Shown here piece by piece: positions 1 through 6,442 of a stretch of DNA of 8,391 nt (its first letter is position 1; each line of letters opens with the position of its first letter). The position numbers and the translations under genes were made by a program. Origin of the DNA: an uncultured Bacteroidia bacterium. GTDB taxonomy: Bacteria > Bacteroidota > Bacteroidia > Bacteroidales > UBA932. The stretch is from contig CADBMK010000001.1 of assembly GCA_902795785.1 (NCBI GenBank), positions 1 through 8,391 of the forward strand. Reading direction: 5' to 3'. Below the pieces are notes generated by a model. It saw only the letters and a program-made list of their open reading frames with translations, was not told where the DNA came from and searched no databases.

Positions 1-1
1 A

Positions 2-1666
2 GAACCTGCCCCTGCCCCGCAGGAGACTGCCGAGGGCGGTTTTGAGGTAATCAACGACGGCAACCTTTCAACGGAGGTCCAGGAAGAACTCCCTCGTATC
101 GATGTAAGGGCTGAACTTCCAAAGTATGTTTTCCCGTCACTTGACCTTCTTGACGACTACGCTTCTTCAAGAAACGAGATTTCTTCCGAGGAGCTTACCC
201 GAAATAACAATAAGATACGTGCCACCCTGGCAAATTATAAGATTCAGATTGATGACGTCAAGGCCGTAGTGGGCCCTACAGTCACCCTTTACAAGGTGTA
301 TCCTTCCAAGGGAGTCAAGATATCGGCCATTAAGAACCTTCAGGACGATATCGCCATGTATCTCCACGCCAAGGGCGTGCGTGTGGTGAATCTTCCTGAT
401 TCAGTTGGTATCGAGGTGGCTAACGACGTTCCGTCAACCGTCCCTCTCAAGGCAACTCTCAACGACGATGCCTTCAGGTACACAAACGCCGAGCTTCCGG
501 TGGCCATCGGATACACCATCCAGCAGAAAGTCAAGGTCTTTGACCTTGCCGACGCACCTCACCTTCTTGTGGCCGGAGCCACCAAGCAGGGTAAGAGTGT
601 GGGACTCAATGTCATCGTGGCATCCCTTCTTTATGCAAAGCATCCTTCGGAGCTGAAGCTGGTGTTCATTGACCCTAAGATGGTGGAGTTCTCGTCTTAC
701 GCCAACCTCCTGAAGCATTACCTTGCCGTGCTTCCTTCGGCCTGCAACGAGCAGGATGAGATGGATCATGCAATTGTGAAGAAGCCTAAGGACGCGGAGC
801 AGATTCTGCGCTCCCTCTGTATTGAAATGGACGAGCGCTATGAACTCCTCAGCAAGGCGTTCGTAAACAATATCAAGCTCTATAACGAGAAGTACAAGGA
901 CCGTCATCTTCTTCCTACCGACGGACACCGTTTCCTTCCGTACCTTGTAGTAGTCATTGATGAGTACGCTGACCTTACGATGTCAGTGGGCTCTGGCGGA
1001 GAGGCCCGCAACATTGCCAGAAGCATTACCCAGAGTATCATCCGTCTTGCCCAGAAGGGTAGGGCTGCGGGTATCCACGTGATACTTGCAACCCAGAGAC
1101 CTTCAGTGGATGTGATCACCGGCCTTATCAAGACCAACTTCCCTACAAGAATCGCATTCCGAGTTGTATCCCGTGTGGATTCCCAGACCATCCTTGACTC
1201 TCCGGGTGCAGACAAGCTCATCGGTAAGGGAGATATGCTCTTCTATGCCGGAGTTGAAATGGAGCGTGTTCAGTGCGCCTTTATCAGTAATGACGAGATT
1301 AACAAGCTCACCCAGAGCATCGGAAGTCAGGTTGGCTATCAGAAGTCTTACAATACACCTTATTATCTTCCTGAGCCGGATCCGGCACCTGGAGAGGAAG
1401 GCGAAGGCGGTATGATTGACATGAAGAATCTTGACGACAGGTTTGCAGAGGCCGCAAGGATGGTGGTTACTACCCAGAAGGGATCCACTTCCGACATCCA
1501 GCGCCGTCTGGGTATGGGTTATGCCAAGGCAGGCCGTGTGATGGATCAACTTGAGGCTGCCGGAATCGTAGGACCTCAGGAGGGCTCCAAGCCTCGTCAG
1601 GTGCTTATCGGATCTCTTGATGAACTTGAGTCAGTCCTCAAGGCTTTCACCTCCGCCGCAGAATAA
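2..1666 (+). CDS. ftsK: DNA translocase FtsK, C-terminal part (5' end off window)
   Basis: ATP-driven double-stranded DNA pump that acts at the division septum, clearing chromosome ends and activating XerCD resolution at dif. The frame is open from base 2 without a stop, giving 554 visible residues, so the GTG at 269 is an internal codon and not the start. Visible order: a Pro/Ala/Glu-rich linker end (about residues 1-15), the alpha/beta motor with Walker A GATKQGKS at residues 192-199 (nt 575-598), Walker B LVVVIDEYAD at about 315-324, the ATQRPSVDVITG segment near 363-374, then an acidic Pro/Gly linker and a C-terminal winged-helix gamma domain (about 477-539) containing GRVMDQLEAAGIVG, which in this family reads KOPS sequences. 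The N-terminal membrane segments are outside the window. Walker A has Lys where many relatives have Gly (GATGQGKS), still within the GxxxxGKS pattern. It converges on the M16 protease gene. Identification is firm. Confidence 0.97.
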   Translation, partial: EPAPAPQETAEGGFEVINDGNLSTEVQEELPRIDVRAELPKYVFPSLDLLDDYASSRNEISSEELTRNNNKIRATLANYKIQIDDVKAVVGPTVTLYKVYPSKGVKISAIKNLQDDIAMYLHAKGVRVVNLPDSVGIEVANDVPSTVPLKATLNDDAFRYTNAELPVAIGYTIQQKVKVFDLADAPHLLVAGATKQGKSVGLNVIVASLLYAKHPSELKLVFIDPKMVEFSSYANLLKHYLAVLPSACNEQDEMDHAIVKKPKDAEQILRSLCIEMDERYELLSKAFVNNIKLYNEKYKDRHLLPTDGHRFLPYLVVVIDEYADLTMSVGSGGEARNIARSITQSIIRLAQKGRAAGIHVILATQRPSVDVITGLIKTNFPTRIAFRVVSRVDSQTILDSPGADKLIGKGDMLFYAGVEMERVQCAFISNDEINKLTQSIGSQVGYQKSYNTPYYLPEPDPAPGEEGEGGMIDMKNLDDRFAEAARMVVTTQKGSTSDIQRRLGMGYAKAGRVMDQLEAAGIVGPQEGSKPRQVLIGSLDELESVLKAFTSAAE

Positions 1667-1692
1667 TCCACATCATCACACCGCTGCGCTAT

Positions 1693-1742
1693 GCCTGGTG
1701 TCCCACTTGCCCTCCATTAGGTACCAAAATCAGGCCTTTTTT
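1693..1742 (+). terminator. Possible intrinsic terminator of ftsK
   Basis: GCCTGGT (1693-1699) can pair with ATCAGGC (1729-1735) as a 7-bp stem with one G-U pair. It is followed, after one C, by six T residues (1737-1742). It starts 27 nt after the ftsK stop. The loop is long (29 nt), which makes this weaker than a standard terminator. An alternative stem, TGGTGT (1696-1701) with GTACCA (1721-1726), competes for the same bases. Confidence 0.35.
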
Positions 1743-1830
1743 GTACGCCGGCAACTTCAATCTTCGTCCCGTACGTTTTCAGGCCCTCTGGTGTACGGCA
1801 GAGCTGTCAATTCTTCTCGCGTACATAATA
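1731..1830. repeat. Degenerate two-copy direct repeat, period about 50 bp
   Basis: Two successive units share the same ordered words: CAGGCC (1731, 1780), TGTACG (1742, 1792), TCAAT (1757, 1807), CTTC and CGTAC (1770, 1820). From TGTACG onward the spacing is exactly 50 bp, and in both units 22 nt separate TGTACG from CGTAC. Because TGTACG and CGTAC(A) are reverse complements, each unit is also a small inverted repeat. Between the anchor words the copies differ a lot (roughly 24 of 43 positions match in 1742-1784 versus 1792-1834). It could be an old duplication, a pair of protein-binding sites or a remnant of a small repeat element. Confidence 0.45.
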
Positions 1831-1842
1831 TAGCCTGAAAAC
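1775..1842. repeat. 10-bp perfect inverted repeat with a nested hairpin
   Basis: GTTTTCAGGC (1775-1784) and GCCTGAAAAC (1833-1842) are exact reverse complements separated by 48 nt. Inside lies a second small stem, CTCTG (1786-1790) with CAGAG (1799-1803), around an 8-nt loop. The arrangement could fold as a long hairpin in RNA from either strand. There is no T-run after it that would make it a simple terminator. Its role is unknown. Confidence 0.5.
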
Positions 1843-1946
1843 ATCATTCTCGTCAATCGGCCATAGAGACGCCCATATGCATATATCGTACGAATGATGA
1901 TTTCAAATCTTCTGGCGGAAGGAATAGATGCCAAGAAGAGTGAAAT

Positions 1947-1974
1947 ACAGGAGGACGGCGGGGGGAACTCCTGT
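1947..1974. repeat. Hairpin with G-rich loop
   Basis: ACAGGAG (1947-1953) pairs perfectly with CTCCTGT (1968-1974), with a further T-G pair possible outside. The 14-nt loop contains a run of six G on the + strand (six C on the - strand). It lies 23 nt beyond the main terminator as read from the M16 gene. It has no adjacent T-run on the + strand, so it may only back up termination or protect a 3' end. Confidence 0.4.
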
Positions 1975-1997
1975 GAATGGAGGGGAGAGGAAAAATG

Positions 1998-2030
1998 AAA
2001 AGAGCCGTTTGGAGACCAAACGACTCTTTT
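1998..2030 (-). terminator. Strong hairpin terminator of the M16 operon, probably bidirectional
   Basis: A 15-bp stem (1998-2012 with 2016-2030) closes a 3-nt loop and lies 22 nt past the protease stop codon. The single non-Watson-Crick position (2005/2023) is C-A in + strand RNA but a G-U pair in - strand RNA. The fully paired form is therefore made by transcripts of the minus-strand operon, which also run into a T-rich tail (CTCTTTTCATTTTT). The + strand copy also ends in a T-run (2027-2031) and may stop read-through from ftsK. Confidence 0.85.
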
Positions 2031-2052
2031 TGTTTGTATGCGGGGAATGTGA

Positions 2053-4884
2053 TTATTCTTCTGAGAAGAGGTTCTCGAAGCGGTCTCCGGCGGCAATCTT
2101 TGCTGCGAGCTTCTGGACATCCTGTGCGGTTACGGTGTTGATAACAGCCTCGTAATCGTACTGGAAGTCTTCATTGTAGCGGATGTAGTTGATTGTCTGG
2201 TGAAGCATCATTCCTACGTTGTGGGAAACCTTTTCCCTGCTCTCGGCCTCGTGCTTTACGAGGTACTTCACCGCGTCAGACATCTCGGCCTCTGTAGGAC
2301 CGTTCTGAACCATTTCGTTGAAGATCTGCTCGGTGTACTGGGCAAGTTCTGCCTTGATCTCAGGCCTTGTCTCGAAACTAACCGTCGACTCCCTGATGCG
2401 GAGGTCGTCGCCGTAGCTCTTAGACTTGAATGAGATGGTGTATGTGCCGCCCTTCTCCTCGCGGATCTTTGCGAGGTATCTTGCAGACATGATGTAGTCG
2501 AGGACTGCATATGTTGCGTCAAGTTTCTTTGATGGCTTTGCAGTAATCTTCCAGTCGAAGCCCACGAAACTCTTCGGAGCGTTAGGCGCCTTGTATGTCC
2601 TGTCGAGGAGGGCGTGTCCCTTGTATGCAGGAACGCTGCTGATGTACTTCTCCTTCTTTACAGGCTTACCGCCTTCGAGGGATGCAAGGTACTTCTCTAC
2701 ATATGCCTTAACGGTGGCCTTGTCAAGGTCGCTGCAGATGAATACTTCCATAGCACCGAAGTCACAGAAGCTTCTCTGGAAGATGTCCTTGACAAAGTTC
2801 ATATCAACTGCGTTGACTGCGGCAGAATCTATGTTCTTTCTCCAGATGTCCTTCTTGCTGTAGCGCATCTGCTCGTCTTCCTTGTTGAAAATCTCGGCGT
2901 TTTTCTTCTTGAGTCCGAGGTTTGTGAGGAAGGCGTCCTTGTCCTTCTTCAGCTGCTTCTCATCAGAGAAATAAGGCTCGGTGAGCTGGATGTATGCTGC
3001 CTTGAATGCGTTCTCGGCTTTTTCTGCGCTGGATATGTATGACATCGTAGCGTAGCGTCTTGAAGCGTTGAGCATGATCCTGATACCTGTAAGTTCAGGA
3101 ATGTTCTTAAGGCCGTTCTGATCCTGGCCGCGGAAACCTGCGCGCTGCTTGATGTAGGCGCCTGCGAATTTTGCAGCAAGGAAGTTGTCCTTAGGATATG
3201 CAGGATAACCGGTCTTGAACTGGATTGACATTGCAAAGTGGTTGTCTCCGTAGAGTTTCTCCTTTGCAGGACGCCAGTGAACGAGGGCTCCGTTAGGAAG
3301 AGTCCAGTCCTCACCGTCGTATGCAGGAACTGCCTTGACCTTTGAAACGGCCTTTGCGGCAGGGTTTACGTCAAGGGTGACCTTCTTAATCTGGAGGAAG
3401 GCAGGCTCAACAGGCTCTGCGAATGCAGCGTCGATGATTTCCACGGTCTCCTTGTCTGAAGGAATGCATGAAGCCACCTTCTCCTCGCAAGACCAGCAGT
3501 ATACTCTCTGAGGGTTGTTGAACATCTCGTCGATATACTTGGCAGCCATTTCATAAGTTACGCCTTCCAGGGCCCTTCTCTGGGCAAGCCTTACTTCTGC
3601 AGGCGATGCGGCAGGGAAGCCGAGGGTGAAGTTGTTTACATAGGCTGCAACATAGTCAGAGGTCTTGAGATCCTCTTCCTTAATGTTCTCGTTGAGCTTG
3701 TTCTTCTTATATACATTGAGTTTGGCAGCCTCGAACTCGTCCTTTGAGATGCCGTACTGGAGAAGTCTGTGCATCGTCTGGGCATAGTATCTGGCCACTG
3801 CACGAAAGTCTGTAGAGTCCTCGGTTACGAAGGTGAACTGGCTGGCATAGTAGTCGGTGCCGTTGCTGTTGGTTACGACAACGCTTCTCTTGCCTGGAGC
3901 CTTGCTGTTCTTGTAATCTTCTGCCATCCTGTCTGAGAGGACGCTGGTTACGATCTGGCGTGCGTACTGGTCACGGTAGTATGCTTCGTCCTTGCGCGCG
4001 TCCTTTCCAGGATAAGGCTCCCTGTAGAATACCTTGAAGGCGTAGTACTGAATTTCCGGGTCGATGATGTTGACGACCTTAGGCCCGTTGATGGCAGGAA
4101 GGGTAACTTCCTCTTTCTGAGCCGGATTCTCTACCAGGACGATATCTGAGAACTGTGACTTGATCTTCTTTTCCATCTCCTTGACGTCGAAGTCTCCTAC
4201 GACGATGATGGCCTGCATGTCAGGACGGTACCATTTGTGGTAGAAATCGAGGAGTTCCTCACGCTTGAAGCCGTTGATGATTTCAAGTGTTCCGATTACG
4301 CTTCTCTTTGAATGGAGGGAGCCGTTGTACATAAGGGCTGCCTGCTGCTCGAAGATTCTCTGCTTGAGGTTGTCGCGGCGGCGCCATTCCTCGCTGATGA
4401 CTCCTCTCTCGTCGTCGATTGCCTGCTGGGTGCAGGAGATGTCTCCTGACCAGTCGTGAAGGACGAGAAGGACTGAATCTACGAATGAATCTCTTACGAG
4501 AGGAACTGAAGAGATGTTGTAAACCGTCTGCTTTCTTGCGGTGAAAGCGTTGATGTTATAGCCGAAACGTACTCCTTCCTTGGCAAGGAATTCAAGTACA
4601 CCCTTCTCAGGGTAGTGCTTTGTTCCGTTGAAAGCCATATGCTCGAGGAAGTGGGCGAGACCGTTCTGGTTGTCATTCTCCTGAAGGGCGCCTACTGCGT
4701 GTGCGATGTAGAAATCTGCGCATCCCTTAGGCTTCTCGCTGTGACGGATGTAATATGTCAATCCGTTATCAAGCTTTCCTTTAACGAGCTGTGGGTCTTC
4801 TTTAATTGTCTGGGCCTGCGCTACCAGCTGCATGAGAGCCGCTGCAAGTATGAGCAGGTACTTTTTGTTGTTTAAAAAATGCAT
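2053..4884 (-). CDS. Secreted two-module M16 zinc metallopeptidase (PqqL/insulinase-like)
   Basis: Predicted periplasmic protease of 943 residues, the usual length for a double M16 protein. A Lys-containing N-terminus, a hydrophobic core and AQAQ near residues 22-25 form a signal peptide; no lipobox Cys follows. The first M16 module carries the inverted zinc motif HFLEH (residues 78-82) in GLAHFLEHMAFNG and the distal ligand Glu159 in DDERGVISEEW, with the family hallmarks NINAFTARKQTVYN (about 110-123) and LHDWSGD. It is followed by an M16C lobe to about 480. The second half restarts at LPNG (529-532), lacks HxxEH, and holds the substrate-side motif REEKGGTY (808-815), as in active one-chain relatives. 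All catalytic residues are therefore present. The ATG at 4884 overlaps the end of the barrel gene by 13 nt and is the only start that preserves the signal peptide; no Shine-Dalgarno is visible. It is the last gene of the operon. PqqL and FusC are known relatives that degrade imported proteins or peptides; the substrate here is unknown. Confidence 0.93.
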   Translation of the reverse strand: MHFLNNKKYLLILAAALMQLVAQAQTIKEDPQLVKGKLDNGLTYYIRHSEKPKGCADFYIAHAVGALQENDNQNGLAHFLEHMAFNGTKHYPEKGVLEFLAKEGVRFGYNINAFTARKQTVYNISSVPLVRDSFVDSVLLVLHDWSGDISCTQQAIDDERGVISEEWRRRDNLKQRIFEQQAALMYNGSLHSKRSVIGTLEIINGFKREELLDFYHKWYRPDMQAIIVVGDFDVKEMEKKIKSQFSDIVLVENPAQKEEVTLPAINGPKVVNIIDPEIQYYAFKVFYREPYPGKDARKDEAYYRDQYARQIVTSVLSDRMAEDYKNSKAPGKRSVVVTNSNGTDYYASQFTFVTEDSTDFRAVARYYAQTMHRLLQYGISKDEFEAAKLNVYKKNKLNENIKEEDLKTSDYVAAYVNNFTLGFPAASPAEVRLAQRRALEGVTYEMAAKYIDEMFNNPQRVYCWSCEEKVASCIPSDKETVEIIDAAFAEPVEPAFLQIKKVTLDVNPAAKAVSKVKAVPAYDGEDWTLPNGALVHWRPAKEKLYGDNHFAMSIQFKTGYPAYPKDNFLAAKFAGAYIKQRAGFRGQDQNGLKNIPELTGIRIMLNASRRYATMSYISSAEKAENAFKAAYIQLTEPYFSDEKQLKKDKDAFLTNLGLKKKNAEIFNKEDEQMRYSKKDIWRKNIDSAAVNAVDMNFVKDIFQRSFCDFGAMEVFICSDLDKATVKAYVEKYLASLEGGKPVKKEKYISSVPAYKGHALLDRTYKAPNAPKSFVGFDWKITAKPSKKLDATYAVLDYIMSARYLAKIREEKGGTYTISFKSKSYGDDLRIRESTVSFETRPEIKAELAQYTEQIFNEMVQNGPTEAEMSDAVKYLVKHEAESREKVSHNVGMMLHQTINYIRYNEDFQYDYEAVINTVTAQDVQKLAAKIAAGDRFENLFSEE
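4872..4884 (-). other. 13-nt gene overlap, barrel stop and protease start
   Basis: The protease ATG (4884-4882) precedes the barrel TAA (4874-4872) in a different frame. Upstream of the ATG there is only an A/T-rich sequence without a Shine-Dalgarno. Initiation probably depends on ribosomes finishing the barrel gene, which would tie the amount of protease to that of the barrel. Confidence 0.7.
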
Positions 4885-6440
4885 CCGATTATAAGTTTTA
4901 TACTGTTTCGTTTTGTTCCGGGCAAATTGTCTGAATCTGCAAGCAGGGTTGTGAAATTATCATTCACGCCGATGTAGGCTTTCACGCTTTTAATTGGTTT
5001 TGTGTGCTTAATGCCCAGTCCGACACCTGCTCTTGAGAGTGTCTCATAGTCATACTGCCAGTATAGCCAGTTGTCTGCAGAAACGACGTTCGTAGAGGAT
5101 GTTGAGGCATAGGCTCCATCCTCGGCAGCCTTGCCTGAACCTGTTTTGAAATAAGCCTGGGCATCGAGGGAAAGGACGCCTTTCTTAAGGCTGAGGTTTC
5201 TCTGGATGAAGGCTGTGATTTCTGCCGTAGTATAGTTCTGATTCCTGTAGAATGGATAGTAGGTGGCCTTTGTCTTATTGCCAATGAGGTTTACAGCCGC
5301 ACCGTATTTGAATGCGAAGCTGTTTTGCTTTACTCCCGTATAGCGCGTGTAGCCCATCTCCACGTTTATCAGTGTCCTGTCGAGGGATTTCTGAGGATCC
5401 GCGTAGGAAATCCTGGTTTCTTCTCCTGCCTGATATACTTTTGTGTAGACGCTTCTTTCACCGTTGAGTGTGGTTAATGCGGCATCGACCCACGCCTTGT
5501 CAAGAGAGCCTGCTCCATATCGGAGGAAACTGCCCTTGTATGAGATCTCGTTGCCGCTGCATTCCTCAAAGACGACGGACGTTGACGATTTCTTGCCGAA
5601 ATAGCCTGTCCTGTGAAGGAATGACACTTCGTTTGTGAATTTGTTCCTATGCCCGATCTCCATTTGGAATCCTGCCCCGTAGAAGCTGTTTGAAAGCGGA
5701 CGGCTGTTGCTGAGGGAGATGTGTCCTTCGTCGTTCTGGAATATTTCCTTGACACTTAGACCTGCGCCGTAGTCAACATACATGAAATAATCCGTGTCGA
5801 TCATTCCGTATTTGCCGGCGGTAATCTGTTCCAGCGTCCTTCTGTATCTGAGGTCTGCGCCAAGACGCATGTTGTCTGAAACAACCCAGTCAAGGCCAGC
5901 GCTCAGTCCCAGGTCCATCCATTTGTTCAGCGTGCGCGGATCCCTTTTCTTTGTCTGGTCCCCGCAGTCGTACTTGATTCTGCCTCCAAGGGAGATTCTG
6001 TCTGAAATCCTGTATCCGAGACCTGCGGCAAGGCCATAGAGTTCACGTGTCTTTTTGCCCGCCGTTTCAGACGTCGTCTCGTATATGTTGAAGGAGTTAT
6101 ATGAAGGGTCCATGAAGACAGGACCCCCCATATTCTTCCCTTCGTCGCTCGACCAGAACAGTCTTCCCTGGAAGACCATCCTGTCCGAATACTTCATATA
6201 TGACTCGGTTTCGATTCCGGCTCCGTAACTGTCCTTGGATTCATTTGTGCCTATCAGTCCGCCGTTGTCCTTGCTGTATCCGCCTTCCACTATGGAAATG
6301 CGGCTTCCGCCAAAACGTGTCAGACCTGCGGCATTAGTACCGCACAGCCACGGCTCTTTCTCCTGCAGGAATCTGAAGTCCTGTGCGGAGGCCGATAAGG
6401 CTGTTGCAAATAGTATGGAAATTACGAAACCTTTTTTCAT
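4872..6440 (-). CDS. DUF6850-like outer-membrane beta-barrel protein
   Basis: A 522-residue predicted outer-membrane barrel. MKKGFVISILFATALSASAQ is a clear signal peptide, probably cut after residue 19. The mature start, with PWLCGTNAAGL near residues 30-40, KDNGGL, GKNMGG and later a MDLGLSAGLDWVVS stretch, resembles from memory the Bacteroidota family DUF6850. The rest alternates polar and hydrophobic/aromatic residues in many short strands, such as LGGRIKYD, MRLGADLRYRR, INVEMGYTRY and SLDAQAYFK, and the chain ends in Phe (IIGCIF), as barrels recognised by BamA do. Its ATG shares one base with the stop of the preceding DUF4876-like gene (TAATG), so translation is probably coupled, and its end overlaps the protease start. 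It has no plug or TonB box, so it is not a second TonB receptor. The function of the family is unknown; a channel or receptor partner is an inference. Confidence 0.85.
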   Translation of the reverse strand: MKKGFVISILFATALSASAQDFRFLQEKEPWLCGTNAAGLTRFGGSRISIVEGGYSKDNGGLIGTNESKDSYGAGIETESYMKYSDRMVFQGRLFWSSDEGKNMGGPVFMDPSYNSFNIYETTSETAGKKTRELYGLAAGLGYRISDRISLGGRIKYDCGDQTKKRDPRTLNKWMDLGLSAGLDWVVSDNMRLGADLRYRRTLEQITAGKYGMIDTDYFMYVDYGAGLSVKEIFQNDEGHISLSNSRPLSNSFYGAGFQMEIGHRNKFTNEVSFLHRTGYFGKKSSTSVVFEECSGNEISYKGSFLRYGAGSLDKAWVDAALTTLNGERSVYTKVYQAGEETRISYADPQKSLDRTLINVEMGYTRYTGVKQNSFAFKYGAAVNLIGNKTKATYYPFYRNQNYTTAEITAFIQRNLSLKKGVLSLDAQAYFKTGSGKAAEDGAYASTSSTNVVSADNWLYWQYDYETLSRAGVGLGIKHTKPIKSVKAYIGVNDNFTTLLADSDNLPGTKRNSIKLIIGCIF

Positions 6441-6442
6441 TA
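6438..6442 (-). other. TAATG stop/start overlap, lipoprotein to barrel
   Basis: The stop TAA (6442-6440) and the start ATG (6440-6438) share one A. Such junctions commonly allow termination-reinitiation, so the lipoprotein and barrel are likely made in linked amounts. Confidence 0.8.

Larger units (their letters stand above)
1667..2052. other. Gene-free gap between convergent genes, rich in small repeats
   Basis: A 386-bp stretch separating the ends of ftsK (+) and the M16 protease gene (-). Short open frames cross it on both strands but show no recognisable protein and run into the flanking genes, so I see no coding sequence. It holds instead a series of stem-forming sequences: a possible ftsK terminator (1693-1742), a degenerate direct repeat (1731-1830), a nested inverted repeat (1775-1842), an 8-bp inverted repeat CATCATTC/GAATGATG (1842-1849 and 1892-1899), a 10-bp palindrome ATATGCATAT (1875-1884), a hairpin with a G-rich loop (1947-1974) and a strong terminator hairpin (1998-2030). 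No tRNA-like fold was recognised. Confidence 0.75.

Noticed and set aside
434..928. 164-residue minus-strand open frame inside ftsK
   Set aside because: It is the antisense shadow of a clearly coding FtsK motor region and shows no recognisable family.
1731..1830. CRISPR array
   Set aside because: Only two degenerate copies, no identical repeat of 23 bp or longer, and no cas genes in the window.
1617..1838. Small + strand open frame of 73 residues across the ftsK end
   Set aside because: It starts inside ftsK in another frame and runs through stem-forming repeat sequence; no signal peptide, domain or plausible start context.
1775..1842. Invertible promoter (phase-variation switch) suggested by the inverted repeat
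   Set aside because: The enclosed segment is only 48 nt, no recombinase gene is nearby, and both flanking genes point inward, so a promoter here would drive neither gene in the sense direction.
1779..2155. Open frames on both strands across the terminator (1779-2120 minus, 1928-2155 plus)
   Set aside because: They overlap the strong hairpin and the 3' end of the protease gene, and their composition is unlike the real genes here.
2614..3042. 142-residue plus-strand open frame inside the protease gene
   Set aside because: Antisense to the second M16 module; Leu/Val-rich shadow composition and no start signal.
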